Shown piece by piece: positions 62,283-64,000 of a stretch of 64,000 nucleotides of DNA (positions are counted from its first letter, which is position 1; every line of letters starts with the position of its first letter). Under the pieces are notes generated by a model. The model was not told the DNA's origin. It made no database searches and saw only the letters and a program-made list of their open reading frames with translations. The translations under genes were made by a program, and so were the position numbers. The DNA is from Agroathelia rolfsii (taxonomy: Eukaryota > Basidiomycota > Agaricomycetes > Amylocorticiales > Amylocorticiaceae), in NCBI GenBank assembly GCA_018343915.1, contig JABRWF010000003.1:3534001-3598000 (forward strand), in the 5' to 3' direction.

Positions 62283-64000
62283 ATGGTACACTTTCTCCTC
62301 CGAGTCCGACTCCTCTCAGGCTGCTCTCTCGCTATGACCAACAACAACAACAACAATGATGATGATGCTGAAACTCTTTCTCCCCTCCGTGCTCACTATC
62401 TCAAAAAGACGCTGGTCGAACTCCAGTTCAATCACGAACTCGCCGCAATCACCCATTCCACCTCGTCAGGTGCCTCTCCCCTCTCGTACCTAGGACCACC
62501 CTTCAATCCACCTCCCAAGAATACCTCTGCACTCGATCTACCCTTCCTGCGATACATTTTTAGGCAGTTTGTCCTCACATTTCCATTTATGGCATCTGCC
62601 CCGAAGGATTTTTATTCCTCTAAACTCCAGCCATTTGTTGACTCAATCCTCTCCCGCAATCTCAGTGCAAGCTCCGTGATTGATGATGGCAGCGGAGACT
62701 CTGATCAAGCCTCCAGAAAACGAATACAGGCGAAGACGGAGAGGGGGCTTTCCCTATTCATCAGTTCTTCAATTAAGCTGGCGGAAAAAGAGGACGTAGT
62801 CCGTCTAACCCAGGCAGATCTAGATCGCCTCGAGACACTCGCCAAGAAGAGACAGGCACGCTTGCAAAAGCTTAGAGGTCAAGTTTTCGAGGTCAACGTC
62901 GTCGCCGTCAGAACTGTGGTCAACAAAGGGCGCATACGAAGCCATGTACATGAGGTGAATATATTCTCTTCCCTATATGTCCTTCAGAGCTCTAACGTTC
63001 TTGCGCATATAGGAATTTATTATACGCACACGCAGGTCAAACACGCCAGATGTATTTGTCTCTCGTAGATACGGCGATTTCAAGACATTGGTTGACGAGG
63101 TATCCGCTTGCTTCCCCCCTATGATTATCGAGTCTCTTTCTCTGACAGGATTCCGTAGCTTCACAAAGCACACCCGAGTGACATCATTCCGCAACCTCCT
63201 GCCAAGGACAAGAGTGCTGTTCCTGCAGCAGCCTATCCCAGTTCACCTACCAGCGCTGCCTCCTTCCGCTCTAACAATTCAAATGATTCTCTGCCAACAT
63301 CGAGCACGGGATCTTCTGCAAACATGCGCTTGTCTCGGGAGAAGAATCGTCTAACATTACGTGCCTATTTAACCACGCTACTAAATGGTCCATCAACGAT
63401 AGCCAATTCCCCCGTGCTCCGAAGCTTCCTACTAAGTGATCCGATAACACTCACATCTGAGGAAATCGAAGACGCTAGAATGAGAGAAGAGGCAGACGCT
63501 ATGCGAGACGACGGCCGGAAACGGTTTGCCCACGAAATCTCTAAGCGGGTGGATGGACTGCGAGCGGCTGTTAAGGATGTCAAAGGCGATGCGATGGGAA
63601 AAGGTGCATACTCACCGTGGGTAGTTTTTATTACAAGATCAGGCTGATGAATAGAAATCAGACGGGCTAACACGCATTTTTGCGACGATCAAGACGACGA
63701 GTGACGTCCACGATTTACCAGCAAATTACCTTGCTGTACTAGAATGGGGTCGTATCTCGTATGTGCATCCATTATCTATTCCTCTCATTTCACAGCTCTA
63801 GAGCTTGACGGATACAATAACAGTCTAGCCTCCACCATCTTTCATAATTTCGTTGCATCTGACAGCTCCTCAGAACTGTTTGCATCTTTGAAGAGGATAC
63901 ATGGTCTCATGCCATACTTTATGATGAAGGCCGCGTTGAAGATTAGTAATCCCATGGGGATGGTCCGCAGTAGGTCGTTTTCCATCTCTCCCCTGGGCAC
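62283..64000 (+). CDS. PX-PXB (PX-associated, DUF3818-type) protein, cut by window end
   Basis: Starts at 62283 (MVHFLLRVRLLSGCS) or, more likely by its Asn/Asp-rich beginning, at the inner Met near 62334. The first domain (LSPLRAHYLKKTLVELQFNH through FLRYIFRQFVLTFPFM) is the PXB domain that precedes PX in fungal proteins. The PX domain begins near VVAVRTVVNKGRIRSHVHEE and contains TPDVFVSRRYGDFKTL, the R-R-Y phosphoinositide pocket, then PQPPAKDKS. The intron between DE and LHKAHP ends at about 63151. A later helical region (LRAYLTTLLNGPSTIANSPV, FLLSDPITLTSEEIEDAR) and a tail homologous to the DUF3818/PXB C-part follow. PX proteins bind phosphatidylinositol-3-phosphate and act at endosomes or in trafficking. 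The gene continues past the right edge, so the end is unknown. Confidence 0.85.

Overview
The window looks like nuclear DNA of a basidiomycete fungus, most likely an agaricomycete. Genes are split by many short introns (mostly about 45-75 nt, GT-AG), often with very small exons, and are packed on both strands. The set is typical of mushrooms and relatives: a CFEM/GPI wall protein, a basidiomycete-type seven-helix protein, a PX-PXB protein, an NDR kinase, a Spa2-type polarisome scaffold and a Gpa-type G alpha subunit. I saw no transposon, rRNA, tRNA or CRISPR array. All gene models were spliced by eye, so spans, families and the motifs quoted are firmer than each exon edge.

Layout. 0.5-2.8 kb: secreted type-B carboxylesterase. 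3.3-4.3 kb: conserved mitochondrial-carrier-like protein. 4.8-8.5 kb: Spa2-like scaffold. 8.8-12.7 kb: importin beta-3 (Pse1/Kap121/IPO5-like) that stops early. 12.7-15.2 kb: no intact gene, but a decayed minus-strand coding relic. 15.3-17.0 kb (-): G alpha subunit. 17.0-21.9 kb: long gene-free stretch. 21.9-24.2 kb: secreted GH43 glycosidase. 24.8-27.4 kb: bestrophin-like channel. 27.9-29.6 kb (-): class V PLP enzyme. 31.5-32.2 kb: CFEM protein. 34.3-47.0 kb: three tandem amino acid permeases separated by 2.2-2.5 kb spacers. 47.6-49.1 kb: 3-ketoacyl-CoA reductase. 49.3-49.9 kb (-): EthD protein. 50.7-52.8 kb (-): mitochondrial PDK/BCKDK-type kinase. 53.1-54.3 kb: Mediator subunit 20. 54.5-56.8 kb: ORC4. 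57.3-59.9 kb: NDR kinase (Cbk1/Cot-1). 60.5-62.0 kb (-): seven-helix protein. 62.3 kb to the right edge: PX-PXB protein, cut by the window end.

How genes relate. There is no obvious secondary-metabolite or defence cluster. Spa2, the NDR kinase and perhaps G alpha and the PX-PXB protein all bear on polarised hyphal growth, but they are far apart and not an operon-like unit. The esterase and GH43 enzyme are secreted hydrolases, and the permease array supplies amino-acid uptake. Two gene pairs share short divergent promoters: kinase/MED20 (about 280 bp) and 7TM/PX-PXB (about 240 bp).

Most notable: the three permeases keep a 5-nt internal microexon and a last exon carrying only two coding bases plus the stop. 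Permease copy 2 has changed residues in the helix that usually contacts substrate. The importin lacks the last HEAT repeats. The MED20 start is recoverable only through a 14-nt first exon.
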